Position numbers and translations under genes: made by a program
Notes under the pieces: model-generated
Database searches by the model: none
Seen by the model: the letters and a program-made list of their open reading frames with translations, nothing else
What the model was told of the DNA's origin: nothing
NCBI GenBank assembly: GCA_016711205.1
Contig: JADJTM010000001.1
Span: 1,550,001-1,614,000 of the forward strand
Reading direction: 5' to 3'
DNA: 64,000 nt
Origin: Micropruina sp.
GTDB lineage: Bacteria > Actinomycetota > Actinomycetes > Propionibacteriales > Propionibacteriaceae
Shown: piece by piece, positions 26,038 through 35,277 of the stretch
Layout of the letters: every line of letters starts with the position of its first letter
Numbering within the stretch: the first letter of the stretch is position 1

Positions 26038-26298
26038 TCAGGCCTGCTGGCCCTTGTCCTTCGGGTCGGGGACGATCTCGCCCTCGTGCACGACCCCCTC
26101 GGGTTCGGTGACGGTCGGGGTGCCCGGAGCAGCCACTGCCGGCGGATCGGCAGTCTTCAGCGACGAAGTCTCTTCCTTGAACTCGCGGATCGCCTTGCCG
26201 GCGTTCTTGCCAGCGTTGGCAAGGCGGTTTCCACCGAAGATGGCCAACGCAATGACGGCCAGGATGATCCATTCCCAACCGCCGAGCCAGGTAGGCAT
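26038..26298 (-). CDS. tatA: Sec-independent protein translocase TatA
   Basis: 86 residues. One N-terminal membrane helix (WEWIILAVIALAIFGGNRL) is followed by the amphipathic helix GKNAGKAIREFKEE and a charged Pro-rich tail. The classical FGxxKLP hinge is replaced by FGGNRLA. TatA forms the pore-like oligomer recruited by TatC. AAAGGAG lies 10 bases before the ATG. TatB is not seen nearby, which is normal in this locus. Confidence 0.93.
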   Translation of the reverse strand: MPTWLGGWEWIILAVIALAIFGGNRLANAGKNAGKAIREFKEETSSLKTADPPAVAAPGTPTVTEPEGVVHEGEIVPDPKDKGQQA

Positions 26299-26334
26299 GA
26301 TGGTGCGCTCCTTTGATTAGTCAACTCGCCAAGT

Positions 26335-26514
26335 CTACTCAGTGCTGGGCAGCTGGACCTTCGACACGAGGTCGGCCAGCTCTTCCGCGCGCTTGCCCAG
26401 CATCTCCAGCTCGCTGAAAACATCGGACGCCTTGTGGGCCAGCCAGACCCCGTACGACACCACGGTGATCAGCCCGGCCAGCGCGATGCCAGCGAAGATC
26501 AGCACCCACATCAT
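26335..26514 (-). CDS. Small single-pass membrane protein between pafC and tatA
   Basis: 59 residues beginning MMWVLIFAGIALAGLITVV: one N-terminal membrane helix, then a charged amphipathic helix ASDVFSELEMLGKRAEELAD. The ATG at 26514 overlaps the pafC TGA (ATGA), a strong sign of translation coupling. The size and topology recall a Tat-A/B-like or accessory protein, but no Tat hinge is present. Small proteins of this kind are often found at this place in the paf-tat operon. Function unknown. Confidence 0.8.
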   Translation of the reverse strand: MMWVLIFAGIALAGLITVVSYGVWLAHKASDVFSELEMLGKRAEELADLVSKVQLPSTE

Positions 26515-27498
26515 GGGCTGAGACTAACCGATTCCTCGGCGTCGGCGGGAAGGGCCTGATAGAGGGCGAGCGTCTCAGCCGCCGCTGCGCGGGCCGAATC
26601 GGCCGCCTGCGGTGGGTCGACAGCCAGTACGGACGGACCGAGCCGCAGCAGCAACGTCCGAAGCCAGGCCGGGTCGGCCACCAGCAGCTGCACCTGCCAG
26701 CCGCCCGCGACCCGCGCAACCGAGCGCACCGGGTAGTACTCGCTGATCCAACGGGCCTGGTCGGTGACGGTGATGCCGACCAGCGCCGCCTCGGCCCGCA
26801 CCTCGAGCCAGCCGGCGTCGAACGCCGGTGGGTCACCGTGATCGCCGCTGCCGCCGTCCGCGGGTTCGACATCGGCGATGCGGTCGAGCCGAAAGGTGCG
26901 CCAGTCGTTGCGCTTGCGGCTCCAGGCCTCGAGGTAGACGTAACCGTCGCGCACGCTGAGCCGGTGCGGTTCGACGATCGGACGGGTCGTTTCGGCGCGG
27001 GTCAGGCCGTCGTAGCTGAGCCCCACGGCCCGGCCGCCGGCGATGGCCTCGACGAGCCGTTCGCGGATCGCGCTTTCGGACGTGGCGACGGTGAACCCGA
27101 CGCGCCGGCTTCTTGGGCACCCGCCACCGTCGACAGCTTCGCCAGCGCCGAGTCGACCGCCTCCCCGCCGCTCCGCCGGTCACCTCGCGAACGGCCCGCA
27201 ACGCGACGATCAGGCTGGTCACCTCGTCGATGGTGAACCGCATCGGCCGTGAGAGGTACTCGGCGTTGGTCAGGCTGATCCGGCCCTGGGACTCGACGGC
27301 GTCCATGTCGATGTCGATCAGGTCGCCGGGCATGCCCCCGGGCAGCCCGACGAACCACAACACCTCCAGGTCGGCCATCAGCCGGCGTGGGGTCACCCCG
27401 AACGCGGACGCGGTCTCGGCCAGGTCGGCGTCGGGGTGCGCCTGCAGATAGGGAACCAACGCCAGCAGCCGGGACACCTGCTCGGCGGACGTGCTCAT
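26511..27498 (-). CDS. pafC: PafC, WYL-domain regulator; two apparent frameshifts
   Basis: Start MSTSAEQVSRLLALVPYLQ at 27498, overlapping the pafB stop (ATGA). The HTH part is in frame one up to AVREVTGGA. Frame two continues EAVDSALAKLSTVAGA from about 27165 (one G missing in the 27163-27166 C-run). Frame three continues RVGFTVATSESAIRERL from about 27107 to the stop, including the WYL region GLSYDGLTRAETTRPIVEPHRL. Corrected length is about 328 residues, normal for PafC. PafB and PafC together activate the mycobacterial DNA-damage response. Two single-base losses in an otherwise perfect gene suggest sequencing errors. Confidence 0.82.
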
Positions 27499-28446
27499 CA
27501 GCCGGCCTCGGCGATCGCGGTCAGCCGCTCGATGACCTGACGGCGCAGTTCCGCCGGGTGCAGCACCAGCACCGCCGGTCCGTGGCCGCACACCTCGGCG
27601 ACGAAGTCGCGGTCCTGCACGTAGGGCACCCGCCAGGCGGTGAAGCCATGCGGCAGCTGACTAGCATCGTCCAAGGGTTGGCCGCGCCGGCGCAGGTCGG
27701 GGGCACGGTCGCCACGGATCGCGAGCACAGCGTGGGCGTCGGCGGGTGCGGGTTCGAGCGACCGGGTGAGCTCGGCCAGATCCACGTCGGGCAGGTCGTA
27801 GGGCCCCTGGCTTGCCGATCGACTCAGGCTGATCGTCGATGCGGGCCAGCTTGAACATGCGCGGCGCCCGCTTGCCTCGGTCACGTCCGGCCAGGTACCA
27901 GGAGCCGCGGCGGTAGGTGAGAATCCAGGGCTCCACCTCGCGGGCCGCGCCGCGGTAGCTGAAGGCGACGGCGGTGCGGCTGATCGTGGCCTGCCACAAC
28001 GGTTCGAACGCGGGCTCCTTGGCGCCGATGCTGGGGCTGAGCCCGGTCAGCCGGGACGCGTCGGGGTCGATGCCGGCGGCCCGGAGTTTCGCCAGCGCGC
28101 TCACCGTGTGTTCGGCTCTGGTGGCGGTGCCCCAGACCTGACTGGCCAGCCCCAGCGCGGTGGCCTCGGCGGCGGTGAAGTCGATCGGGGGCAGTTCGAA
28201 GTCCTGGCGGCGGATGCGGTAGCCGATCTCGTCGGGAAACAGCACCGAGTTGCTGCCGGTCTCGACCGGGACGCCCATCGCCCGCAGGTCGTCCTTGTCG
28301 CGTTCGAAGGTGCGCTCGAAAGCCGCATCGCTGAGCCCGGCGTAGCCCTCGACGACCTCGCGAATGTGGTTCTTGTCCAAGAACCGGCGGGCCATCAGCA
28401 AGCAGATCGCGAGGTTCATGATGCGCTCGGACTTGCGTGGCGCCAT
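27498..28446 (-). CDS. pafB: PafB, WYL-domain DNA-damage response regulator; one apparent frameshift
   Basis: Starts MAPRKSERIMNLAICLLMARRFLDK, the typical winged-helix PafB N-terminus (DKDDLRAMGVPVET). The WYL domain follows (SYRGAAREVEPWILTYRRGSWYLAGRD). Frame one runs on as RIDDQPESIGKPGA, and the true continuation YDLPDVDLAELTRSL is one base out of phase, at the GGGCCCC run 27801-27807 (one base too many). After correction the protein is about 315 residues. Forms an operon with pafC by ATGA overlap and is divergent from gluQ. Confidence 0.83.
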
Positions 28447-28636
28447 CGGTACTCCTGCCTGTGCGACAACTCCGGCACGAACGTATCACTGGGGCGAGCG
28501 TGATTCTGAAAGCTCGACACCAGTCACCTGCTCGGTTGGCGACACGCCGAGAAGACCCGGCACTCCTGCGGGTGATTTCAGAACCCCGGCGGCCTTCTGG
28601 CGGGGCCTCGGCGTCGCCGTGCGCAAGAATCGGCTC

Positions 28637-29521
28637 ATGGCCGGCCGGTTCGCACCCTCGCCCACCTCGGCGTTGCACCTGGGCAACCTGAGGACGGCGC
28701 TGCTGGCCTGGCTGGCCGCTCGCAGCACCGGCCGGGCGCTGCTGCTGCGCATCGAAGACCTCGACACCCAGCGGGTGGCTGCGGCGCCTGCGGTGGCGTC
28801 CGGGCAGATCGCGGACCTGGCGGCCCTCGGCCTGGACTTCGACGGGGCTGTGGTGTGGCAATCGCAGCGGTTGGGCCGCTACGCCGATGCGGTCGAGCGG
28901 TTACCGACCTATGAGTGCTTTTGCACCCGTCGCGAGATCGCCGAGGCTGCTTCGGCACCCCAGGGCGACGGCTACCGTCCCTACCCCGGCACGTGCGCGG
29001 GCTTGAGCGAGCGCGAGCGGGCCGAGCGACGCTCGATTCGGCAGCCGGCGCTGCGGGTGCGGGCGGGCGGGGTGACCCAGACTGTCACAGACGTGCTGGC
29101 CGGTGAGGTGACCGGTGTGGTGGACGACTTCGTCGTGGTACGCAACGACGGCGTGCCGGCCTACAACCTCGCCGTCGTGGTGGACGACGTCGCGCAGGGT
29201 GTGGATCAGGTGGTGCGCGGCGACGACCTGTTGAGCTCCTCGCCACGGCAGGCCTGGCTGACCCGCCACCTGGGCGGCTCGGTGCCGGAGTACCTGCATG
29301 TGCCGCTGGTGCTCAATGGGCGGGGCGAGCGGCTGGCCAAGCGTGACGGGGCGGTCACCCTGGGCGAGCTGGCGGCGGACGGTGTGGATCCGGGTGCGGT
29401 GCTGAGCCTGCTGGGCCACTCGCTCGATCTGAACGAGGCGGACGAGCCGGTGTCGACCCGGGTGCTGCTGGACCGGTTCGATCCGTTGCGGGTGCCCCGA
29501 GCACCCTGGACGCTCCGCTGA
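28637..29521 (+). CDS. gluQ: Glutamyl-Q tRNA(Asp) synthetase
   Basis: 294 residues, a GluRS catalytic core without the anticodon-binding half. It activates glutamate and attaches it to queuosine-34 of tRNA-Asp. Seen: GRFAPSPTSALHLGNLRTALLAWL (HIGH-like HLGN; only part quoted elsewhere), zinc ligands in ECFCTRRE and PYPGTC, and the KMSKS-like RLAKRDG. The start at 28637 follows from homology. It is the only plus-strand gene for 10 kb around and is convergent with the secreted protein gene. The true acceptor depends on whether the organism makes queuosine. Confidence 0.9.
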   Translation: MAGRFAPSPTSALHLGNLRTALLAWLAARSTGRALLLRIEDLDTQRVAAAPAVASGQIADLAALGLDFDGAVVWQSQRLGRYADAVERLPTYECFCTRREIAEAASAPQGDGYRPYPGTCAGLSERERAERRSIRQPALRVRAGGVTQTVTDVLAGEVTGVVDDFVVVRNDGVPAYNLAVVVDDVAQGVDQVVRGDDLLSSSPRQAWLTRHLGGSVPEYLHVPLVLNGRGERLAKRDGAVTLGELAADGVDPGAVLSLLGHSLDLNEADEPVSTRVLLDRFDPLRVPRAPWTLR

Positions 29522-29697
29522 TCGAGCTGGTCGAGATCCCGAGGTCTCGACCAGCGGAAGTCGTCATCCCGGCGAACGCCGGGATCTCTCCCAGGACGAA
29601 CGCAACCGTGCAGCAGAGCCGGCAGGGCACGAACGGACATCCCGGCGTCCGCCGGGGTGACTGCACGGCGGGGCGGGTCTCGACAAGCTCGACCACC
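29522..29697. repeat. Repeat-filled gap between convergent genes
   Basis: It contains a full CCCGGCGAACGCCGGG palindrome copy (about 29562-29588, GTCATCC...GGATCTC), a second weak copy at about 29638-29657 (CCCGGCGTCCGCCGGGG), and GTCGAG/CTCGAC motifs at both ends. No gene is seen. Confidence 0.75.
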
Positions 29698-30195
29698 TCA
29701 CTTCAGCATCCACTCATCGGTGGAGTAGTCGGTGCGGCCATCGGCGGCGGTGAAGTCCGTCCAGGTGTAGACGCGCAGGTAGGTGACGCCGCTGTACACG
29801 TAGGTCTTCACCCACACGTACTTGGTGGCCCAGCTGTGGCTGTAGGTGGCGCGCTGCCAGCCGTCGCCCATGGCGGTGGCCCTTCGGGTGCCCCAGTCGC
29901 AGTCGGTCGGCGAGCACTTGCCGAACGGACGCAGGTTGAAGTAGGTCTCGCCGCCGGTGCAGTTGCCGTTGGTGTCGCACAGCCGCACGTCGCCGCAGAC
30001 GAAGGTGACGTTGACCTTGGTCAGCGAGCGGGTGGCCGAGTTGATGTTGTGCCAGTTGCCGGTCATCGGCTGGGTGGCACACAACGCGTGTGCCGGTGCC
30101 GCGGTGACGACGGTGGCGCTGGCGGCACCGGCCACGGCGATCACCATGGCGATCAGCAGCCGCACGAGACGATTGAGGTTGGACGTGGTGGTCAT
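29698..30195 (-). CDS. Secreted cysteine-containing protein of unknown function
   Basis: 165 residues. Signal peptide at about 1-37 (LVRLLIAMVIAVAGAASATVV, cleavage after AHA). The mature domain of about 128 residues has six Cys, in LCATQP, TFVCGDVRLCDTNGNCTGG and FGKCSPTDCDWG, and ends with aromatic-rich strands KYVWVKTYVYSGVTYLRVYTWTDFTAADG. No known catalytic motif is recognised. I have an impression of having seen similar secreted proteins in other Actinomycetota, without any function. It stands 138 bp from the FKBP gene and may be transcribed alone. Confidence 0.75.
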   Translation of the reverse strand: MTTTSNLNRLVRLLIAMVIAVAGAASATVVTAAPAHALCATQPMTGNWHNINSATRSLTKVNVTFVCGDVRLCDTNGNCTGGETYFNLRPFGKCSPTDCDWGTRRATAMGDGWQRATYSHSWATKYVWVKTYVYSGVTYLRVYTWTDFTAADGRTDYSTDEWMLK

Positions 30196-30333
30196 GTGAT
30201 TCCCCTCGAGTCACGCACGCCATGGGTTAGGCGTGACACGTGGAAGGATCACGCTGAGCCGCGGCTAGATACACCGGCGCCCCTACGCACTGCTACCCAT
30301 GGGCCCCCGCCGGGGCGGTTGGCGGCTGCGGTA

Positions 30334-31336
30334 CTAGCCCGCCTGCGGGGAGGCGTAGAGAATGTCGACGACGTAGACCAGGGTGTCGCCGGCGGTGACC
30401 GGCGGGCTGTTGCTGCCCTGCGGGTAGTTGTACTCCGGCGGCAGCACCAGCAGCACCCGCTGACCGACCCGCTTGCCGACCAGGCCCTTCTGCCAGCCCG
30501 GAATGGTGCTGCTGAGCAGGCCGCCGTCGACCTCGGACATCTTGTCTTCGATCACCTTGCCGGTCTTCCACGACACGGCCAGGTAGTGCACCGCGATGAC
30601 GTCCTTGGCGGTGACCTGGTTGCCGGTGCCCTCGGTGAGCGGCTGCGCGATCAGCTTGGTCGGCGGGTCGGTGGCGGGCAGGGTGATCACCGGCTTGCCG
30701 TCCTTCTCGGTGACGGTCGGCAGCCCGGCCGGCGGCGTGATCGCCTTGCCGGTGGGGCCGCTCAGCACGGTCTCGACGATATCGATCACGAAGATCAGCG
30801 TGTCGCCGACCTGAACGTCGATCTCGGCTTTGCCACCCTGGGAGTCATAGCCGTCCGTTCCGGGCATCGCGACCAGGATGCGGCTGCCGACGCGCTGCCC
30901 CTCGAGGGCGGTCTTGAAGCCGGGAACCACCTGCTCGAGGTTGAACATCGCGGTCTGACCGGTGCCGAAGTTGCCGTCGAACACCTTGCCGGTGCGGCCG
31001 TTCACGCCCTGGTAGTACACCCAGAGGTAGGACGGGTCCACCACCGCACCCTTGCCCTGGGTCATCACCTCGACCCGCGTCTTGTCGATGCCCCACGGCG
31101 CCTTCACCGTGATCGTCGGCTTCTCGCCGAACTTGTCGTTCTTCACGGTGATCCCGCTCAGGCTGTCCGACGGGTTGATCGTCGTGGTGGGTGACGCGCT
31201 GGGCGACGCGGACGCCGTCGGGGGAGGCCTCGGTGGGCGATACGGACGGGGTGGCGGACGAACCGCACGCTGCGAGGATCAACAGCGCGGCAGCACAGCC
31301 AACGGCTTGGACGGCGCGGGAAACGGCGAAAGACAC
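30334..31336 (-). CDS. Lipoprotein with two FKBP-type peptidyl-prolyl isomerase domains; apparent frameshift
   Basis: It starts at GTG 31336 with a lipoprotein signal (AALLILAACGSS, lipobox LAAC), then a Ser/Thr/Pro linker, then two FKBP domains: VKAPWGIDKTRVEV... VVPGFKTALEGQRVGSRILVAMP and, after about 110 residues, VIAVHYLAVSWKTGKVIEDK... IPGWQKGLVGKRVGQRVLLVLPPEY. The linker is broken at the GGGGG run 31220-31224, where removing one base joins EASP to TASASPSASPTTTINP. It probably folds secreted proteins outside the membrane. FKBP genes commonly sit between pafA and pafB in Actinomycetota. Confidence 0.85.
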
Positions 31337-31415
31337 CCCCCGACTCTAGTCGACGCGCGAAGGCCGATCGGCCAGCGCCACCGGGCGAGCGGCTCGCCAC
31401 TCCGCTGCCCGTAGA

Positions 31416-31471
31416 CCCACTCTGCTGCCCGCACAGGGGCAGCACAGTGCACACCAAGGCAGCAGAGTGGG
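31416..31471. terminator. 14-bp inverted repeat between pafA and the FKBP gene
   Basis: CCCACTCTGCTGCC (31416-31429) and its exact complement (31458-31471) flank 28 bases. It lies 41 bp past the pafA stop on the transcript, so a terminator or mRNA-processing hairpin is likely. No T-run. Confidence 0.5.
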
Positions 31472-31511
31472 CACCGGCATCGATCCAGGCCCACCTCCGG
31501 TCACCTCGCGG

Positions 31512-32925
31512 CTATTCGAGCCTCGGCGCCTGCCAGGACGCACTCATGGCGCGGGTCAGGTCGTCCACCGCCTGGTCCGCGACCGCCAGGGGGTCGCCCA
31601 GGGTGACGGTGCGGTCGCCGCGTCCGCCCTCGCCATCCGGCAGGTCGTGGGCCGTGAATTGCAGCCAGTCGACGCTGTAGCGCCGCTGCTGCGCCTGCGC
31701 GGCGCGGATCAGCCGGCTGCGCAGCACCGCCCGGGTATCGGACGGCGGTGCCACCAACGCACGCTCGACCGCCGCCGGCTCGGTCAACCGGACGGCCGCC
31801 CCGCGCGCCTCCAGCAGCCGGAACAGCCCGCGCGGGGGGCCGTCCGGCGCCGAGGTGATGTCGTGAAAGGCCAGGTCGACCTGGGCCAGCCGGCGATCGC
31901 TCCAGCCCAGCCCGCGGCTGTCGGCGTAGCGCCGGAGCAACGCGCGCTTGGTCACCCACTCGACCTCGCCGTCCAGGTCGTCCTCGGCCCCGCGCTGCAG
32001 GGCCTCCAGCACCCGACCCCACTGCTGCGTCACCGGTGCGTCGCCGGCCAACGCCAGGTACTCCAGCTGCACCTCCAGCGCCCCCACGGTGCGTCCGGAC
32101 GACAGCGTCAGCACCGCCCGCGGATCGACGGCCACGGCACGCAGTGCTGTGGGCACGTCGGCCAGTTCGAGGTCGGGCAGCGCCGGCCGCTGCCCGCGCA
32201 CCGCCGCTTCGACCGCCGCCAGGACCGCCAGCAGCGAACCCACTTTCAATGCCGCGGACGGCTCGGACAGGTTCGAGTCACCCGAGATCACGTGCAGCCG
32301 GCGAAACCGGCCCGGGTCGGCCAGGGGTTCGTCGCGGGTGTTGATCAGCGGACGGCTCCGGGTGGTCATCGACGACAGCTCATCGTGCAGCACCTCGGCC
32401 CGCTGGCTGATCGAGAACCCGTCCGGGCGCCACCGTCCGGTGCCGCACAGCACCTGCCGGGTGACCAGAAACGGCGTCAGCGCCGCCGCGAGCAGCGGCA
32501 GGTCGAGTGACCGATCGATCGAGTAGTTCTCGTGACAGCCGTAGCTGTTGCCGTGACTGTCGACGTTGTTCTTGAACAGCCGCAGCTGGACGGGCTCGCC
32601 CTCGTCCGCGGACGCCGCCTCGGCCCGCAGCGCCAGCCGGCCCACCAACTCGTCCCCGGCCCGCTCATGCACCAACAGATCGTTGATGCCGGCGCACTCA
32701 GCGGTCGCATACTCGGGGTGGGAGCCGACGTCGAGGTAGAGCCGGCCACCGTTGCGCAGAAACACGTTCGAGCTGGCGTGTTCGCGCTCGATCGGGGTGA
32801 ACAGCCGGGCGGCCGCCTCCCCCGCCGCTGAGCCGTGGGCCGTGCGGTGTGCCGGCGCGGCGTCCGACCAGACCGTACTCGGTCTCGACGCCGACCACCC
32901 GTCGCGGACGCACGTGCGCCACCAT
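31512..32925 (-). CDS. pafA: Pup--protein ligase PafA; apparent frameshift near the N-terminus
   Basis: It uses ATP to join the C-terminal Glu of Pup to substrate lysines. The N-terminus VVGVETEYGL lies in one frame; the rest (EAAARLFTPIEREHASSNVFLRN, the catalytic-Asp segment RLYLDVGSHPEYATAEC, KNNVDSHGNSYGCHENY, LINTRDEPLADP) lies in the next. Deleting one base in the C-run 32819-32823 joins them. The GSHPEYATAEC version and the lack of the Dop loop point to PafA rather than Dop. Corrected length is about 470 residues. It begins 3 bp after the rluB stop, so it is the last gene of the parA-scpAB-rluB operon; no pup, dop or proteasome genes are in the window. Confidence 0.87.
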
Positions 32926-32928
32926 CGC

Positions 32929-33672
32929 CTAGAGCCCGGCCAGATCCATCAGCGCACCCAGCTCGTCGCGGCTGAGTTCGCGCAGCTCGCCCACTTTCAG
33001 CTGCCCGAGCCGGACCGGGCCGACCGCGGTACGGCTCAGCCGTCGGACCGGGTGACCGACCGTCTCGAACATGCGCCGGACGATGCGGTTGCGGCCCTCG
33101 TGCAGCACCACCTGGACGATGCTGCGGGTGCCGCCGCGCTGAACCAGCTTGACCTGATCGGGCCGGACGGGGCCGTCCTCGAGGGTGATGCCGCGGCTCA
33201 ACTTGCGCAGGGTGGTGTTCTCGATCACGCCCTCGACCTCAGCCACATAGGTCTTGCTGATCTCGTGCGAGGGATGCGCCATGCGTTGCGCGAAGTCGCC
33301 GTCGTTGGTGATCAGCAGCAGGCCCTCGGTGGGGGTGTCCAGACGTCCGACGTGGAACAGTCCGTCCCTGGAACGCTTGCCCAGATAGTCCGTGATGGTG
33401 CTGCGGCCCTGCGGGTCGTCCATGGTCGAGACCACACCGCGCGGCTTGTGGAACATCAGATAGGTGTGCCGCCGGGGCGGGGGGATGCGGGCGCCGTCCA
33501 CCCGGATCACGTCCGTCAGCGGATCGACCCGGCGGCCCTGCTCGGCGACCACACGGCCGTTCACCTCGACCAGCCCGTCCTCGATCAGCTGCTCACAGTG
33601 CCGCCGCGAGCCGATGCCGGCCGCCGCCAGCACCTTCTGCAGGCGAATGCCCTCGTCGGAGTGCTCGCTCAC
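32929..33672 (-). CDS. rluB: 23S rRNA pseudouridine synthase, RsuA/RluB family
   Basis: 247 residues. S4 RNA-binding domain at about 8-60 (IRLQKVLAAAGIGSRRHCEQLI), then the pseudouridine synthase domain with GRLDTPTEGLLLITNDG carrying the catalytic Asp, and GRNRIVRRMFETVGHPV. It modifies a uridine of 23S rRNA, position 2605 if it is RluB proper. GTG start at 33672 overlaps the scpB stop (GTGA). The scpA-scpB-rluB order is conserved across many bacteria. Confidence 0.93.
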   Translation of the reverse strand: MSEHSDEGIRLQKVLAAAGIGSRRHCEQLIEDGLVEVNGRVVAEQGRRVDPLTDVIRVDGARIPPPRRHTYLMFHKPRGVVSTMDDPQGRSTITDYLGKRSRDGLFHVGRLDTPTEGLLLITNDGDFAQRMAHPSHEISKTYVAEVEGVIENTTLRKLSRGITLEDGPVRPDQVKLVQRGGTRSIVQVVLHEGRNRIVRRMFETVGHPVRRLSRTAVGPVRLGQLKVGELRELSRDELGALMDLAGL

Positions 33673-34442
33673 CGGTCGGCCTCCACGTCGGCGGTTGACA
33701 CCGGGCCGCTGGGTGAGCCCGCCGAAACCGGGGTCTCGACACGCTCGAACACCGGATAAGGCTCGACCGACGGATCGGTCTCGACCAGCCCGAACACCGG
33801 ATAAGGCTCGTCGGGCGGGCCGGTCTCGTCCACCGACGGGTTCAGCGCGGCCCGCAGCTCGGCGTCCAGTTCGGAGGCGTCCGGCAGGTGCGGGGCGATC
33901 GGCGGCAGGTCGTCCAGGCCGGCCAGCCCGAGCCGCTGCAGAAACTCATCGGTCGTGCCGAACAGCATCGCGCCCGAATCCGGGTCGCGGTCGATCTCGT
34001 GCACCAGGTCGCGGGTGACCAGGGTGCGCAGCACCCCGTCCACGTTGACGCCGCGGACGGCCGAGACCCGGCTGCGCGAGATCGGCTGCAGGTAGGCGAC
34101 CACGGCCAGAGTTTCCAGGGCGGCCTGCGACAGCCTGGCGTGTTGACCCTCGATCAGCCAGGCACCGATCAGCTCGGCGTGCTCGGCGCGCGTCCAGTAC
34201 CGCCAGCCGCCGGCCACGTAACGCAACTCGAAGCCGCGCTCGGTCTGGTCGTAGAAGTCGGCCAGGCCGGCCAGGGTTCGCTCGACCACCGGCACCGGCG
34301 CCCTGACGGCCTGCGCGAGCTCCACGGTCGGCACCGGCTCGGTCGCCATCAGCAGCAACGCCTCCAGGGGTGCGGCGATGGCGTCGGCGTCAGCGGTGTA
34401 CGTCTCGTCGTCGAAGGGCAGGGGTTCGGCCGGCTCAGTCAT
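33669..34442 (-). CDS. scpB: Segregation and condensation protein B, with repeat-derived C-terminus
   Basis: 257 residues. Two winged-helix domains (about 20-180) with RLSQAALETLAVVAYLQPISRSRV and FGTTDEFLQRLGL bind ScpA and the SMC complex. The C-terminal 50 residues are unusual: EPYPVFGLVETDPSVEPYPVFERVETPVSAGSP is a peptide duplication, written with the same GTCTCGACACGCTCGAA / GAGCCCGCCGAAACC words as the intergenic repeats, so a repeat element has probably extended the gene. The ATG at 34442 overlaps the scpA stop. Confidence 0.93.
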   Translation of the reverse strand: MTEPAEPLPFDDETYTADADAIAAPLEALLLMATEPVPTVELAQAVRAPVPVVERTLAGLADFYDQTERGFELRYVAGGWRYWTRAEHAELIGAWLIEGQHARLSQAALETLAVVAYLQPISRSRVSAVRGVNVDGVLRTLVTRDLVHEIDRDPDSGAMLFGTTDEFLQRLGLAGLDDLPPIAPHLPDASELDAELRAALNPSVDETGPPDEPYPVFGLVETDPSVEPYPVFERVETPVSAGSPSGPVSTADVEADR

Positions 34443-35277
34443 CGGTGCGCTCCTGTGGTTCGGATTCGGTGTCGAATTCGGCGGAGATCTCGATCGCGTC
34501 CGCGTCGCCGGCGACCCACCGTACTCGCAACTCCCCCATGGGTGTCAGTTGCTCGAAAACGACCGCCCGCTCGCGGAACAGCTCCAGCAGCGCCAGGAAG
34601 CGCGCCACCACCACCAGCCGTTCGACTGCGTCGGCCACCAGGTCGCGGAAGCTGGCCGATCCGCGCTCGCGCAGCATTGCGACCACGATGTCAGCCTGCT
34701 CACGCACGCTGACGTTGGCTTGGTGCAGATGGGTCAGCGACACCTGTTCGGCCGGCTCGGGGGTGAGCGCCCGCGCCGCCAGCATCGCCAACTCATCGGC
34801 GGTGACGGTGAACTCGAGCTCGGGCAGCAACGCGCGGAACTGATCCTCCAGACCACCCGGACGTGGGTGTCGGCGACCCTGGACGGCGAGGGTGTCGGCG
34901 ATCCAGCTGCTGACCCGCTTGAACGCCCGGTACTGCAACAACCGGGCGAACAGCAGGTCGCGGGCCTCGAGCAGGGCCAGATCCTCGGGGTCCTCCACCT
35001 CACCCTGGGGCAGCAGCCGGGCCGCTTTCAGATCGAGCAGGGTCGCCGCAACGACGATGAACTGGGTGGTCTGCTCCAGATCCCACCGGCCCGGCCCACG
35101 CTCGGTCTGGCCCGCCTTGAGGTGAGCCAGAAACTCGTCGGTGACCACCGACAACGCCACTTCGGTGATGTCGAGCCGGTGCCGCGAGATCAGTTGCAGC
35201 AGCAGGTCGAAGGGGCCCTCGAAGTTGGTCAGCCGAACGTTGAAGCCGGGGACGGCCTCGCTCGTGGTGGCGGTCAC
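34435..35277 (-). CDS. scpA: Segregation and condensation protein A
   Basis: 280 residues. This kleisin links ScpB to the SMC ATPase in chromosome condensation. Typical N-terminus FNVRLTNFEGPFDLLLQLISRHRLDITEVAL, the helical middle (FIVVAATLLDLKAARLLP), and a C-terminal winged-helix part (FLALLELFRERAVVFEQ). GTG start at 35277 overlaps the preceding stop (GTGA). Acidic tail. Confidence 0.95.
   Translation of the reverse strand: MTATTSEAVPGFNVRLTNFEGPFDLLLQLISRHRLDITEVALSVVTDEFLAHLKAGQTERGPGRWDLEQTTQFIVVAATLLDLKAARLLPQGEVEDPEDLALLEARDLLFARLLQYRAFKRVSSWIADTLAVQGRRHPRPGGLEDQFRALLPELEFTVTADELAMLAARALTPEPAEQVSLTHLHQANVSVREQADIVVAMLRERGSASFRDLVADAVERLVVVARFLALLELFRERAVVFEQLTPMGELRVRWVAGDADAIEISAEFDTESEPQERTDD

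Noticed and set aside
30334..32925. True pseudogenes for the FKBP gene, pafA and their neighbours
   Set aside because: Each has a single homopolymer indel with all domains intact on both sides. Sequencing error is the simpler explanation, so they are listed as CDS.
31512..32925. Dop (deamidase) instead of PafA
   Set aside because: The GSHPEYATAEC segment and the absence of the Dop-loop insertion match PafA.
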